Assembly (NCBI GenBank): GCA_022376925.1
Contig: JAIOJX010000002.1
Coordinates: forward strand, 43,795,501-43,859,500
Source: Tragulus kanchil
Lineage: Eukaryota > Chordata > Mammalia > Artiodactyla > Tragulidae
DNA: 64,000 bases
Reading direction: 5' to 3'
In this document: positions 1 through 11,596 of the stretch, piece by piece
Position numbering within the stretch: the first letter of the stretch is position 1
Layout of the letters: each line of letters starts with the position of its first letter
Made by a program: the position numbers and the translations under genes
The notes under the pieces: generated by a model
What the model saw: only the letters and a program-made list of their open reading frames with translations
Told to the model about the DNA's origin: nothing
Databases searched by the model: none

Positions 1-555
1 TTTATATCCACTGCTTATTAGCTCTCTCAGAAGTGGTCAGTAGTGTTGATCACTCAGTTCTACCTCAAAGAGTTGACCCTATTTTGCAATAAAACTAATT
101 TCTATTCTCTTATTGCTATTTTAATTTACTGTTTTATCCTGCTCTATTCAACACATAAATGTTTCTATTTCTAAGAGCATTTCTTGGTTTTTCTACACAC
201 TTTCACTGATCACATCCATTCCCACTGCTTTATGCTCTTGACTCCAAAATGTAAATCTCAAGCCATTTTTCTTTAGTTTTGTATGTATAATTCTCTATCT
301 TATATTTCTACTTGTTAGTTTCCCAAGCTTTGCAAACTTTAACAGGTTGAAAACAATTTGAGGGGTTCACCTGAACCAAATTATTCTACCATAGTACTTG
401 GTGCCACCTAAATGGACTCCTAGCTAAAAATTATAGTTAGAACCAGTTTTTCTGGTTCTATTCATCTCTAGTTAGGCCAATAATGCTAAAATATACTCCC
501 AAAGTACTTTTAGTTTTTCTCTACTTTGCTTCAAGTCATAATCAAACTTCTCCTG
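1..555. other. Unassigned AT-rich intergenic DNA
   Basis: AT-rich sequence with no long reading frame, no tRNA-like boxes and no repeat that I can name with confidence. It runs up to the first base of the LTR at 556. An old, highly diverged repeat could be hidden here, but nothing I can read supports a specific family. Confidence 0.6.
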
Positions 556-585
556 TGTGGGGCTCTGAATTGAAAGAGGACCGTT

Positions 586-759
586 GCAAGCATCAGGAAG
601 CTTAAGTGCATTGCTTCAGTTTGGAGCTAAGATGGCGCCTACAGGAAGAGACGAGGGCGTGATCTAAATCACTGCAAGCATAAGGAAGCTTAAGCACATG
701 TTTGCAGTTTGGAGCTAAGATGGCACCTACAGGAAGAGATGAGGGCGTGATCTAAATTG
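586..759 (+). repeat. 88-bp tandem duplication in the LTR U3
   Basis: Two adjacent units starting at 586 and 674, each beginning GCAAGCAT and running to GGGCGTGATCTAAAT. They differ at several positions (for example GGCGCC versus GGCACC), so the repeat is old and is not an assembly error. U3 repeats of this kind often carry enhancer sites in retroviral LTRs; enhancer function here is inference. Confidence 0.85.
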
Positions 760-882
760 TTAAGTGATTGTCAAAATTTCTGATTGGTTCCCCTGGTTTC
801 TGCACTCGTGGATGATTGCTTGACCTTTAGCTTGGTTGGTGTAATCTATAGGAAGTCCCGTGCAAAACCCCCTTCACTTGCC

Positions 883-911
883 TATAAAAGCTGTGAATCT
901 ACACTAATAAA
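883..911 (+). promoter_or_regulatory. LTR core promoter (TATA) and poly(A) signal
   Basis: TATAAAA at 883-889 and AATAAA at 906-911. This close spacing, with the poly(A) signal in a short R region just after the promoter, is the layout expected of a compact retroviral LTR. Whether it is still active cannot be read from sequence. Confidence 0.7.
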
Positions 912-1067
912 GCGGAACTTCTTTGACGGAACCCCTGTCACGTCTGATTGTCTCCTGCCTGCTGGGGGCTGGGTGGCGAGCAGAAGACCCTCCTCTCTCC
1001 GAGATCTCCCGGTTCAGCCAGGGGCAATTCCGCTGCCTTCCTTTCTGCAGAAGGCCCCCGAATGTCA

Positions 1068-1516
1068 TGGCACCTTTGGATGTTTCAGTTAGCTCGCTAG
1101 TTGAGGATCAAGGTCTAGTTGAAGTTGTTGTCTACCATCTTGGACCCATTTGATTCCATTTAATTTATTTTGTATCCTTGAGCTATGTTATTCTTTCAAA
1201 AGTTGTGCCTTGCCCCTTTCCCTCTTTCTACATTCTCAAACATTCTAAGGGACACATGTACATGCTGTTTCCTGAACCTTGGGTGCTTTTTCAGTGATTC
1301 TTCACAGGGCTAGTTCATTTCCTTTTAGATCTTGGGGTTGAATATGTCCATCTTGGAAAGACTTGCCCTATACATACTATCCAAATAAGTCAATATGGTT
1401 GTTCTCTATATAAATACACTATTTTATAACCATTTTCATTTTCTATGTAGCATTTATTTAATTTTCTGTAAATGGTAAATTTCAAAGAATGAGAAGATTG
1501 ACTTTTATTAATTTAT
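1068..1516. other. Mostly unassigned; possible L2-like piece near 1220-1340
   Basis: The stretch around 1220-1340 has wording reminiscent of an L2-type 3' region (an ACATGCTGTTTCCTGAACCT-like segment, then a CTTTTAGATCTT end). The resemblance is loose. The rest shows nothing recognisable. Confidence 0.4.
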
Positions 1517-3690
1517 TTATTTTTGCTATATACAAAGAATCTAAGACAGTGCATAACACAGAAGAGGTTCTCAGAAATCATTTCTTGAATGAATGACTGG
1601 ATAAATAAAACACCACATTAAATCGCAGAGATTGTTCAGGCATTAAAATTTGGACACCACTGCACTGCTTATTAGAGAATAGTCTTTTCATAGCAGGCAA
1701 GAACTAGTGGAATGTGTTTATAATGATATCAAATCCATAAGATTATTTTGCTTCTTGTATTCTCCAGAGTGCTTGCACATAAGTGAACACCAAGTATGTA
1801 CTTAACTGAAATATACAACATAGTTTTTGGAAAATAGTTCTGGACTTGCCTTTAGATATGTCCCTGAACTGTCTATATGCATGCCTGGAAGGGTCATCTA
1901 TTTAAGAAAATATCTCAGTAAAATCTTCTAAATTGCTTACAAGAAGACTTTAAGTCTTCCCCCTACCTGGGTAATGATCAAAGTGCATGGATCTATGTTT
2001 TAACAATATCTCAGAATACCTGAGCTCTAGATTATTGCTATAGATTACCACTTTAGGTATAACTCTCAGTTATATCTCCCTGTCTTCTTCAAAATATACT
2101 TCCTAGAAGAATGATTGTTTGCCTTACTCCTACTCTTTTTAAGAACTCAACATTTTTCCACAGAAAGTAGCTTAATTCTTATAAGAATATTTTTTAAAGA
2201 AAAGTATAGTGAAAGTAGCCCTAAATGATTGGATTCATTTGGTTCTCTAGAGCCTGAAATCCTGATATTTAGATATTTCTAAAATTCTGGATTTACAAAT
2301 TCTATTCTTAAACCAAGCCATCAAAGACTCCAACCCTTAAATGTATTGCTTTTACTTTCTCACATAAATATATTTAATGAATTGTGTTTAAATTTTGTTT
2401 CCAGATTACACACTATAACTTGGAAAGATTGAACTAAGCATTTAATCCATGATTTGATGGTGAATTCAATCCAGTCCCTTAGAAAACATATATTGATGTC
2501 TTTTATTTTTAATTTCAATTTGAACATACATTAAAATATAAAACATTGTGAAAATTCAATTCAGTGAATATAAGTTGGTCTTAAAAATATATTCTAAATT
2601 TTATTTATTTTGCTATATACAAAGAATCTAAGACAGTGCATAACACAGAAGAGGTTCTCAGAAATCATTTCTTGAATGAATGACTGGATAAATAAAACAC
2701 CACATTAAATCGCAGAGATTGTTCAGGCATTAAAATTTGGACACCACTGCACTGCTTATTAGAGAATAGTCTTTTCATAGCAGGCAAGAACTAGTGGAAT
2801 GTGTTTATAATGATATCAAATCCATAAGATTATTTTGCTTCTTGTATTCTCCAGAGTGCTTGCACATAAGTGAACACCAAGTATGTACTTAACTGAAATA
2901 TACAACATAGTTTTTGGAAAATAGTTCTGGACTTGCCTTTAGATATGTCCCTGAACTGTCTATATGCATGCCTGGAAGGGTCATCTATTTAAGAAAATAT
3001 CTCAGTAAAATCTTCTAAATTGCTTACAAGAAGACTTTAAGTCTTCCCCCTACCTGGGTAATGATCAAAGTGCATGGATCTATGTTTTAACAATATCTCA
3101 GAATACCTGAGCTCTAGATTATTGCTATAGATTACCACTTTAGGTATAACTCTCAGTTATATCTCCCTGTCTTCTTCAAAATATACTTCCTAGAAGAATG
3201 ATTGTTTGCCTTACTCCTACTCTTTTTAAGAACTCAACATTTTTCCACAGAAAGTAGCTTAATTCTTATAAGAATATTTTTTAAAGAAAAGTATAGTGAA
3301 AGTAGCCCTAAATGATTGGATTCATTTGGTTCTCTAGAGCCTGAAATCCTGATATTTAGATATTTCTAAAATTCTGGATTTACAAATTCTATTCTTAAAC
3401 CAAGCCATCAAAGACTCCAACCCTTAAATGTATTGCTTTTACTTTCTCACATAAATATATTTAATGAATTGTGTTTAAATTTTGTTTCCAGATTACACAC
3501 TATAACTTGGAAAGATTGAACTAAGCATTTAATCCATGATTTGATGGTGAATTCAATCCAGTCCCTTAGAAAACATATATTGATGTCTTTTATTTTTAAT
3601 TTCAATTTGAACATACATTAAAATATAAAACATTGTGAAAATTCAATTCAGTGAATATAAGTTGGTCTTAAAAATATATTCTAAATTTTA
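1517..3690 (+). repeat. Duplication 1: 1517-2603 repeated as 2604-3690
   Basis: Direct copies at an offset of 1087 bp with no spacer; they share TTTATT at the junction. I read essentially complete identity apart from one T in a T-run at the start. The content is unassigned AT-rich DNA, with a weak MIR/L2-like tail at the start of each copy (around 1525-1610 and 2612-2697). Probably unmerged overlapping contig ends. Confidence 0.95.
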
Positions 3691-4345
3691 TTCTTACATT
3701 CTATAGGTATGAAATTTATACCAAGCTACAGAATATAGCCTCCTAGATTTACTAAATTAAAGCAGATATACATAAGATTATTTCTGAAGGTACCATATTT
3801 TCCAACTGGATTTTCCATCTATTTGTTAACTCTGGATGTAGGCCTGGGCAGGGAATGTGGGGCTTTGATAAAGCAGGCATGAATATCAGAAGACAAAGTG
3901 GGTGTGTGGATAGACACAGTTGAAAGGTTGATGATTCCTCTGACCTTAATTGACCCTAAGTTTCATTTGTGCAATATTTTGAGCAAGAGCAGATGGTCCA
4001 TATAAGATAGGAGCAGAAACAGATGGTATCTCACTGTCAGATTTTCTCTCCCGAGACCTGGTGCCTGTCGTTGTATGCTTTATATTGCTCTTTGGCATGC
4101 GAAAAAGTTTTTAAGAACTCCTTGAATAGCCAGTGGCTCTCAAAGGATCTTGCTGGCCTTCTGTTTGGGGGAGATGAAGAGGCTTGAGCAAGGGCTAGGA
4201 GTAAAAGCCATAGTTACAATACAAGGGTGAACTTCAGTGGAAGAAGTACAGTAAACAATAAGCAAAGTCCCAGATGGTGAGTTAGAAAAGCCCATGCTGT
4301 CATCTATAAAATGTACAACAGTGACATGATCACAGGAAAGTGATG
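3691..4345. other. Unassigned unique DNA
   Basis: No duplicated block and no named repeat. The short antisense frame at 4140-4424 runs into the MIR that follows and has no family features, so I do not call it a gene. Confidence 0.6.
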
Positions 4346-4349
4346 AAGT

Positions 4350-4548
4350 ATGCAGACTCTGGAGCTCCAGTTCCAGCAATTCTACCACTCCTGTGTAACC
4401 TTGAGCAATTTGCTTAGCTTCCATTTTTCAGTTTCTTGTTTGAAAAGAAGAGGCAACGTCATGGTATCTATCTTGTAGTTTTGTGAGAATCATAAAACAT
4501 ACTGAATGACTGCCGTATGAAAGTATTCAGTAAATATTAACAAGTATT
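4350..4548 (+). mobile_element. MIR SINE, sense
   Basis: The order of segments matches MIR: a tRNA-like part ending near CAGACTCTGGAGCTCCAG, then the core with CCTTGAGCAATTTGCTTAG and CAGTTTCTTG, and a tail reading into TTCAGTAAATATT. This is an ancient mammal-wide SINE and is heavily diverged. Confidence 0.75.
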
Positions 4549-5300
4549 ATTTATTGATCCATTCCATATGGTTATTGGTTTAAAAGCAAAAGAGCAGATA
4601 GGTGAAACCAGAATTAGGTTATGACAAAAGGGCAGGTTCAGAGATACTATAGCAGAGTAACATGAATTCAAAAAGCATTGATCATCAGTGGTAGGTAGAG
4701 GTTTGTTTATAGAATGCAGGCTAATAACAAACTGAGCCCTGATGGGGTAGCCATGATAACCATAATGAGCCCTGGTCATAACAGGAACTGGCAATCATAA
4801 AAACCCAGTGAGTGCTTATAGGTTGGGAGTTCGCAGAAAATTTCTTTAAGCCTCTTGAATATGCCCTTGGCCTGAACATGTATATTACAGAGCATCCTGG
4901 AAACCACCTGGTGGTAATATCAAATTTCAATCTTCCCCATAGAGAGGAACAGCTGGTCTTTTCAGAAAAAGGATGCTCTCCTTTCCCTATCTCTCCTCTT
5001 GATTTTCCCTCTTAAACTCAACACTCACTATGCCCTGTCTTAGTTGCATAAATCAGGTAACAGACACAATTTTATTTAGGCGTTTGCCTCTGTCTCTTGC
5101 CACTTTGTCCAAATCCTTGGCAATTAATACTGGATGGTAAAGAGTTGTCAAGGAGAGAAATTTCTTTGGTAGAGTGGTTTTCATCCCCTGATGTTCTAGT
5201 GTATAGAATAGAATCTTTAATAAATGCTTTTCACTATTCAGTTCATTCATTGTTTCATTAACTTAACTACATCCTATGATTAAACAGGAACACTATAAAT
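4549..5300. other. Unassigned unique DNA
   Basis: Moderately AT-rich, with several short frames on both strands (for example 4812-5015 + and 5053-5250 -). None has domain-like composition or a recognisable motif. No repeat family recognised. Confidence 0.55.
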
Positions 5301-5322
5301 ACACACACACACACACACACAC
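5301..5322 (+). repeat. (AC)11 microsatellite
   Basis: Uninterrupted AC dinucleotides, followed by a short ATACATATAC tail. It lies just upstream of the L1 5'UTR. Confidence 0.95.
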
Positions 5323-5394
5323 ATACATATACACAATTAGAACAAAAGGCAAAGTGTTAGGGCAGCAAAATGAAACACTGGGATCTGGGAGAAA

Positions 5395-8052
5395 GGAAGA
5401 GTGATCCCACATGAGACTTAGCCAGACTCTCCTCTGAGTGTTCTGAAGTCTCCGGTGGTGGCAGGGGTTGACCGTGGCCTGCAGGGAGCTCAGAGACACT
5501 GTGGCAGTGCTTCTGATAGAGTGTAAAGGAATAGGTCCTTTTCTAGAGGGTCACCATTACCACCACCACAGTTTGGCCTCAGGTCAAACTATAGGGAGGG
5601 AACTTAGCTTCACCCAGCAACAGTAGTAACTGGATTAATGATTAAGAGCCTGACCCACCACAGTCAGGGCAGGTCTTTTAGTGCTTAAACATGCAGAACT
5701 ACAGAAAAACAGTAAAAGAGGCCTTTAGGTCTGACTGCAGTCAGAGGCAAGAAAAAGACTGATAGGGCCATAATTCCTGAATAGCCAGCAAGGGACAGAA
5801 GAGTCCCCCAAACAAAAGCATTTACGATTTTGACGCTTTGACTGGCACTGGATTTGCTTCTGGTTTTGATTTCCTTTTCCCTCCCACCACACCTTCTTTT
5901 TTTTTCCGCCCTCCTTTGCACTCTGCTGTTGTAGCTACCAATCTTATCAGTATGATTGAACATATTCAATCAATTTTTTAAAAAATGTTTACACAAAATT
6001 TTAATTTGTTTATATACTTCTGACCTTTATATACATTAATGTTTATATACATTGGCCTTTTGTGGTTCTGTGGGGGTTTTGTTTTTATTATTTTTGTTTT
6101 GTTTTTCTATATTTTCCTCTTTTTTAATTATCAAAAATTTTATATGTATTATTACTATTTCTACAACTATTTCTTTGCTTTCTCTGATGTTATTTTCCCA
6201 TTCCACCAAACTTTAATACATACAAATCTTTATCTTCGTAGATTTAACTTTGTATTGCTATTCTATATTTCTATTGTATCCTTCCTTTCTCTTCTTTCTT
6301 CTCCTCTTCATATTTCTTAGTCTGTTTTATTTTCATTGCTTTATACCCAGTTGGGACCTTGCTCTATCATTGCTGTCCAATTTGTGCTTTAGTTAGTTTG
6401 GTTCTTAACTAGTAGATATCATTCTTGGTAACCTCTATTTGCTGTGTTAACACACTGTACTGAATTTTTTTTTTTTTTGACTGTTAGAGTTATGCTATGG
6501 CTGTATATGTTTGTATGTATGTTCCGGTATGCTAGATAATCTTTTCATAACATTTAAAATGCCATTTGTCAAAGGTACACCTTCTGTTTCTCATTTATGT
6601 ATACACTGTGGCAGTGCTTCTGATAGAGTGTAAAGGAATAGGTCCTTTTCTAGAGGGTCACCATTACCACCACCACAGTTTGGCCTCAGGTCAAACTATA
6701 GGGAGGGAACTTAGCTTCACCCAGCAACAGTAGTAACTGGATTAATGATTAAGAGCCTGACCCACCACAGTCAGGGCAGGTCTTTTAGTGCTTAAACATG
6801 CAGAACTACAGAAAAACAGTAAAAGAGGCCTTTAGGTCTGACTGCAGTCAGAGGCAAGAAAAAGACTGATAGGGCCATAATTCCTGAATAGCCAGCAAGG
6901 GACAGAAGAGTCCCCCAAACAAAAGCATTTACGATTTTGACGCTTTGACTGGCACTGGATTTGCTTCTGGTTTTGATTTCCTTTTCCCTCCCACCACACC
7001 TTCTTTTTTTTTCCGCCCTCCTTTGCACTCTGCTGTTGTAGCTACCAATCTTATCAGTATGATTGAACATATTCAATCAATTTTTTAAAAAATGTTTACA
7101 CAAAATTTTAATTTGTTTATATACTTCTGACCTTTATATACATTAATGTTTATATACATTGGCCTTTTGTGGTTCTGTGGGGGTTTTGTTTTTATTATTT
7201 TTGTTTTGTTTTTCTATATTTTCCTCTTTTTTAATTATCAAAAATTTTATATGTATTATTACTATTTCTACAACTATTTCTTTGCTTTCTCTGATGTTAT
7301 TTTCCCATTCCACCAAACTTTAATACATACAAATCTTTATCTTCGTAGATTTAACTTTGTATTGCTATTCTATATTTCTATTGTATCCTTCCTTTCTCTT
7401 CTTTCTTCTCCTCTTCATATTTCTTAGTCTGTTTTATTTTCATTGCTTTATACCCAGTTGGGACCTTGCTCTATCATTGCTGTCCAATTTGTGCTTTAGT
7501 TAGTTTGGTTCTTAACTAGTAGATATCATTCTTGGTAACCTCTATTTGCTGTGTTAACACACTGTACTGAATTTTTTTTTTTTTTGACTGTTAGAGTTAT
7601 GCTATGGCTGTATATGTTTGTATGTATGTTCCGGTATGCTAGATAATCTTTTCATAACATTTAAAATGCCATTTGTCAAAGGTACACCTTCTGTTTCTCA
7701 TTTATGTATACATATTTTAAAAACTTTGGATGCCATAACACACCAGCCATGGAATCTCCATTCCCTAGTCAGGCATCAAGCCCAGGGACTTCAGACAGGG
7801 ACAGCTGACTCCAAGACTCTACACTACCAGAGAATGCCTAGCATTAGAGAGCATTAAACAGCAAGAACTCCCACAAAGGCAAACACTTGTATGTATTCCT
7901 GGCACCACCCAACCACCAGCAGCACCTTGAATAAGATGCCTCATCTAAACAACAAACAAGACAAAAATACAAAACCAGTCGCCCACAGACCTAACTCAAA
8001 ATCTGGGAAAAGGGATCCTCAAACATAGTTAGTTAAAAAGCTAAGAATAATA
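5395..8052 (+). other. L1 5'UTR, present about 1.7 times through duplication 2
   Basis: Recognised from memory of the bovine L1 5'UTR: a GC-rich start (CTCTGAGTGTTCTGAAGTCTC), a segment around GTTTGGCCTCAGGTCAAAC, a long T-rich stretch, then the leader near CACCACCCAACCACCAGCAG before ORF1. In a collapsed assembly it would be about 1.55 kb. The L1 internal promoter would lie here. The 93-residue plus-strand frames at 6039-6320 and 7146-7427 come from the T-rich stretch and are not believable proteins. Confidence 0.75.
5496..7709 (+). repeat. Duplication 2: 5496-6602 repeated as 6603-7709
   Basis: Offset 1107 bp throughout, including every frame in the block. The junction reads TTTATGTATACACTGTGG, where the end of the block and its start share TACAC-type microhomology. 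The block is a portion of one L1 5'UTR. Probably an assembly duplication. Bovine L1 5'UTRs are not known to me to carry a perfect 1.1-kb tandem unit. Confidence 0.95.
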
Positions 8053-8975
8053 GTGAAAAGGAAGAGAAACACTGCACAAACGAAAGAACAATCTACAAAT
8101 GCACAAGTCCAAATAAACGGAGTAGAATTAGACAAACTTTCTGAAATAGAATTTAGAAGAATGACGGTAACGATGATTCAAAACATCGAAAACGGAATAT
8201 TAGAGAAAATGCAAGAATCAACTAACACACTGAATAAAGAAATACAAGAACTTAAAAAACAATGGACAGAGACAAACAACTCAATTGCTGAACTTAAGAA
8301 TACTCTAGAAGGAATCAAGAGCAGGGTATCTGAGACAGAAGAATGGGTAAGTGAGCTGTAAGATAGAATGGTGGAAATAACTGTTGAAGAACAGAGCAAA
8401 GCAAAAAAGAATAAAAAGAACTCAGGATAGTCTTAGACATCTCTGGGATAGTACCAAAGGCACCAACATTTGAATTATAGGGGCTCCAGTAGAAGAAGAA
8501 AAAAAGAAAGGATATGAGAAAAATTTTCAATAGATTATAGTTGAAAACTTCTCCACTATGGGAAAGGAAATAGTTGATAAAGTTCAAGAAGCACAGAGAG
8601 CCCCATGCAGGATAAATGCTAGAAGAAACACTCCAAGACACATATTAATTAAGCTTACCCAAATTAAACACAAGACAGAATACTAAAAGAAGAAAGGGAA
8701 AAGCAATTAGTGACATATATGGGAAACTCCATATATTTAATAGCTGATCTTTCAGCAGAGACACTGCAGACCAGAAGGGAATGGCAAGACACATTTATAG
8801 CACTGAAGGAGAAAAATCTACAACCACGAATACTTTACTCAGCAAGGATTGCATTCAGAATTGATGGAGAAATCAAAACCTTTACAGATAAGAAAAAATT
8901 AAGAGAATTTAGTACCACCAAACCAGCCTTACAAGAAGTGTTAAAGGGACTTATACAGACAACAAGTATAAAAGA
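8053..8975 (+). pseudogene. L1 ORF1p remnant (nucleic-acid-binding chaperone of L1)
   Basis: ORF1p is the trimeric RNA-binding partner of L1. The first open part, 8053-8361 (about 102 codons), starts at GTG where ATG is expected and reads as the N-terminus and coiled coil (KMQESTNTLNKEIQELKKQW). It ends at a TAA where the family has a Glu codon. The middle, 8362-8709, is shifted and stopped. 8710-8970 reads again as the end of the RRM and the C-terminal domain, with ADLSAETLQTRREW and TKPALQE, both typical of L1 ORF1p. Not functional. Confidence 0.85.
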
Positions 8976-9018
8976 AAAAGAAGAAGATCTACAAAACAAA
9001 GCCATCAGAACATCTAAG

Positions 9019-11264
9019 AAGATGACAAGAGGATCATTTGTATCAATAATTACTTCAAATGTAAATGGACTAAATACCCTAACCAAAAGACACAGACTGG
9101 CTGAATGGATAAAAAACAAGACCCATACATATGCTGCCTACAAGAAACCCACTTCAAACCTAAAGACATTTACAGTTTGAAAGTTATAGGATGGGAAAAA
9201 ATATTCAATGTAAATGGAAATTAAAAGAAAGCTGGAATAGCAAGCCTCATATCAGACAAAATAGACCTTAAAATAAAGAGGATTATAAGAGACAAGGCAG
9301 GACTGTACCTAATCATGTAGGGATCAATTAAAGAGGAGGAATAGCAATCAAAAATATCTATGCACCCAACACAGGAGCACCCTAGTACATAAGGCAAACA
9401 CATTCAGAAATAAAAGAAGAAATTTACAGTAACACAATAGAAATGGGAGGCTCGAACACCCCTCTTACACCAATGGACAGATAATCAAAACAGAAAATTA
9501 ATAAGAAAATACAAGCCTTAAATGACACATTAGAAGGTGTGGATCTCATTGATATCTTCACGACCTTTCATTCAAAAGCAAAAGACTACACTTTCTTCTC
9601 AAGTACACATGGAACATTCTCCAGGATAGACCAAATTTTCAGTCATAAATCAAACCACAGTAAATTTAACTAGATAAGACTAGATATCAATTACAAGAAA
9701 AAAAAAGATATAGAAAGAGCAAAATGGAACCCTATACTATCTTATGTAAAAGAGATAACTATTGTCAATGCTCTGTGAGTCTAAGAGATCACACAAAGGG
9801 GATATGTGATGGGCCTGGGATGGGCATGGGGGAATAGGTTACATATATGACTAATCTAGAATCATATGTATCTGTAAACAACAAAACTCTGTAAAATCAA
9901 AAAAGCAAAATCCAAAACTTGGGATTGTGAAAAAACCCACTATAAACACAAACACATGGATATTGAAGAACATGTAACTAAAAAACAAACAGATTATCAA
10001 ACAAATTAAAAGACAAATTTAAAAAATTTCCTAGAAGGAAATGACAATGAAATCATAATAGCACAAAACCTATGGAATACTGCAGCACAGTTCTAAGAGG
10101 GAAGTTTATAGCAATATAATCCTTCTCAAGAAACAAGAAAAAACATCAAAAAGACAATCTAACTTTAAACTTAAAACAACAGGAAAAAGAAGAACAAAAA
10201 GCCCGACAGTTAACAGAAGAGAAATCATAAATATCAGAGCAGAAATAAATTGAGAAATGAAAGAAACAATTCTAAAGATAAATAAATTGAAAAGCTTATT
10301 TTCAGAAAGGTAAACAAAATGAACAAACCATTAGCTAGACTCATCAAAAAAAAAAGAGAGAAGAACCAAATCAACAAAATCAGAAATGAAAAAGAAGCGG
10401 TTATAGTAGACAATACAGACATACAAAGGATTATAAAAAAAAGACTATTAAACAACTATACGGCAATAAACCAGATAATCTGGAAGAAACGGGCAGATTC
10501 TCAGAGAAGTTCAATCTTCTAAGACTGAACCAGGAAGAGACAGCAATTATGAACAACACAATTACAAGCTCAGAAATCAAAACTGTGATCAAAAACCTAC
10601 CCAGAAATAAAAGCCCAGGAACAGATGGCCTCACAGGTGAATTCTACCAAATGATTAAAGAATGCCTATCATTCTAAAACTTTTTTCAAAAAATTGCCCA
10701 AGAAGGAACACTTCCAAACACATTCTATGAGGCCACCATCACCATGATACCAAAACCAGGCAAAGACAGCACACACAAAAAACTACAGGCCAATATCATT
10801 ACTGAATATAGATGCAAAAATCCTCAACAAAATTCTAGTAAATGGAATTCAGCAGCTTATAAAAACCTCATGCATCATGATCAAGTTGGGTTTATCCCAG
10901 GCATGCAAAGACTCTTCAATATCCACAAATAAATCAATGTGATACACTGTATCAACCAACCGAAAGACAAATGTCACATGATAATCTCAATAGATGCAGA
11001 AAAAGCCTTTGACAAAATCCAGCACCCATTTATGATAAAAACGCTTCAAAAAATGGGCATAGAAGGAACTTGTCTCAACATAGTGAAAGCCATATATGGG
11101 AAGCCCACAGAGAACATTATTCTCAATTGTGAAAAACTGAAAGCATTCCCTCTAAGATCAGGAACAAGACAAGGGTGTCCACTTTCACCAGTATTATTCA
11201 ACATAGTCCTGAAAGTTTTAGCTACAGCAATGATAGAATAAAAGGAAATAAAAGGAATCCAGCA
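9019..11264 (+). pseudogene. L1 ORF2p remnant: endonuclease and partial reverse transcriptase
   Basis: The endonuclease start is visible as TSNVNGLN (family TLNINGLN) near 9055. The active-site segment CCLQETH is encoded at 9132-9152 in a different frame, so a frameshift lies between them. Around 9360-9480 the APNTGAP-like and MGGxNTP-like segments remain. A foreign-looking piece interrupts at about 9715-9915. The RT part at 10939-11241 has [12 protein letters not shown] (motif A with the catalytic Asp) and [10 protein letters not shown]. The sequence ends before YxDD. Many stops; not functional. Confidence 0.85.
9715..9915. other. Non-L1 segment inside the L1 ORF2 remnant
   Basis: Between L1-like text ending near AGCAAAATGG and resuming at AAACACAAACACATGGA lies about 200 bp (for example GGGATATGTGATGGGCCTGG) that I cannot match to L1. 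It has no SINE boxes and no A-tail that I can see. It may be an inserted old repeat or a badly diverged L1 stretch. Confidence 0.4.
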
Positions 11265-11596
11265 TCCATGCATTTTAAAATATATTTTTTTATTTTACTG
11301 ATTATAAAAGTAGTGTATGGACATCATAAAATATTTAGAAATGCCGGAGACACTTGTTAAAGAGTTAACTTATGCCTCAGTTAGGGCTTTTACTAATTGC
11401 AAGTAATAGAAACTGTCTGTCTTAAGCACAAGAATATCAAGAACTCGCAAAATCTATGTGACAAAACTGAAAGTGAGTAGAAACAAGGGCCATCCAGAGG
11501 GCAAGAAAGAAAGAAATCCAATCATATTTATAGTTGAAATAGCCTGGCCAAATGGTGTGGCCCAATTTCAGGAGACTACTGAGGTGTGCAAGTGTT
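11265..11596. other. Unassigned DNA between L1 breakpoint and Bov-tA (copy at 12355-12686)
   Basis: AT-rich, no recognisable element. The 61-residue frame at 11175-11360 runs out of the L1 in a wrong frame and is not a gene. Confidence 0.5.

Larger units (their letters stand above)
556..1067 (+). mobile_element. Solo LTR of a ruminant endogenous retrovirus (ERV2/BTLTR1-like, tentative)
   Basis: About 512 bp that begins TGTGGGGCTC and ends AATGTCA (TG...CA ends, typical of LTRs). It holds an 88-bp tandem repeat in the U3 part, a TATA box and an AATAAA signal about 23 bp further on. It is clearly related (my estimate 85-88%) to the antisense LTR at 19932-20473. No gag, pol or env sequence adjoins it, so it looks like a solo LTR. 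I could not find a clean 5-6 bp target-site duplication. The family name is from memory and is the weakest part of the call. Confidence 0.8.
5395..11264 (+). mobile_element. Ruminant L1 element (L1_BT-like), 5' end present, 3' truncated
   Basis: In order: 5'UTR from about 5395 (copied twice, see duplication 2), ORF1 remnant from 8053, ORF2 endonuclease from about 9019 and reverse transcriptase up to about 11264. There the L1 match stops at AAAGGAATCCAG and unrelated DNA follows. The YxDD motif, C-terminal domain, 3'UTR and A-tail are missing. Truncation at the 3' side is unusual, because new L1 insertions normally lose the 5' end, so a later deletion or rearrangement is likely. The reading frames are broken in many places. 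Confidence 0.85.

Noticed and set aside
784..1153. Two overlapping open frames of 102 and 76 codons near the window start
   Set aside because: Both lie inside the solo LTR (R/U5 and edge). LTR sequence is noncoding here and neither frame has a recognisable motif.
6039..6320. 93-codon Phe/Tyr-rich frame that looks like a membrane protein
   Set aside because: It is the T-rich part of the L1 5'UTR. Poly-T gives Phe codons and a false membrane look.
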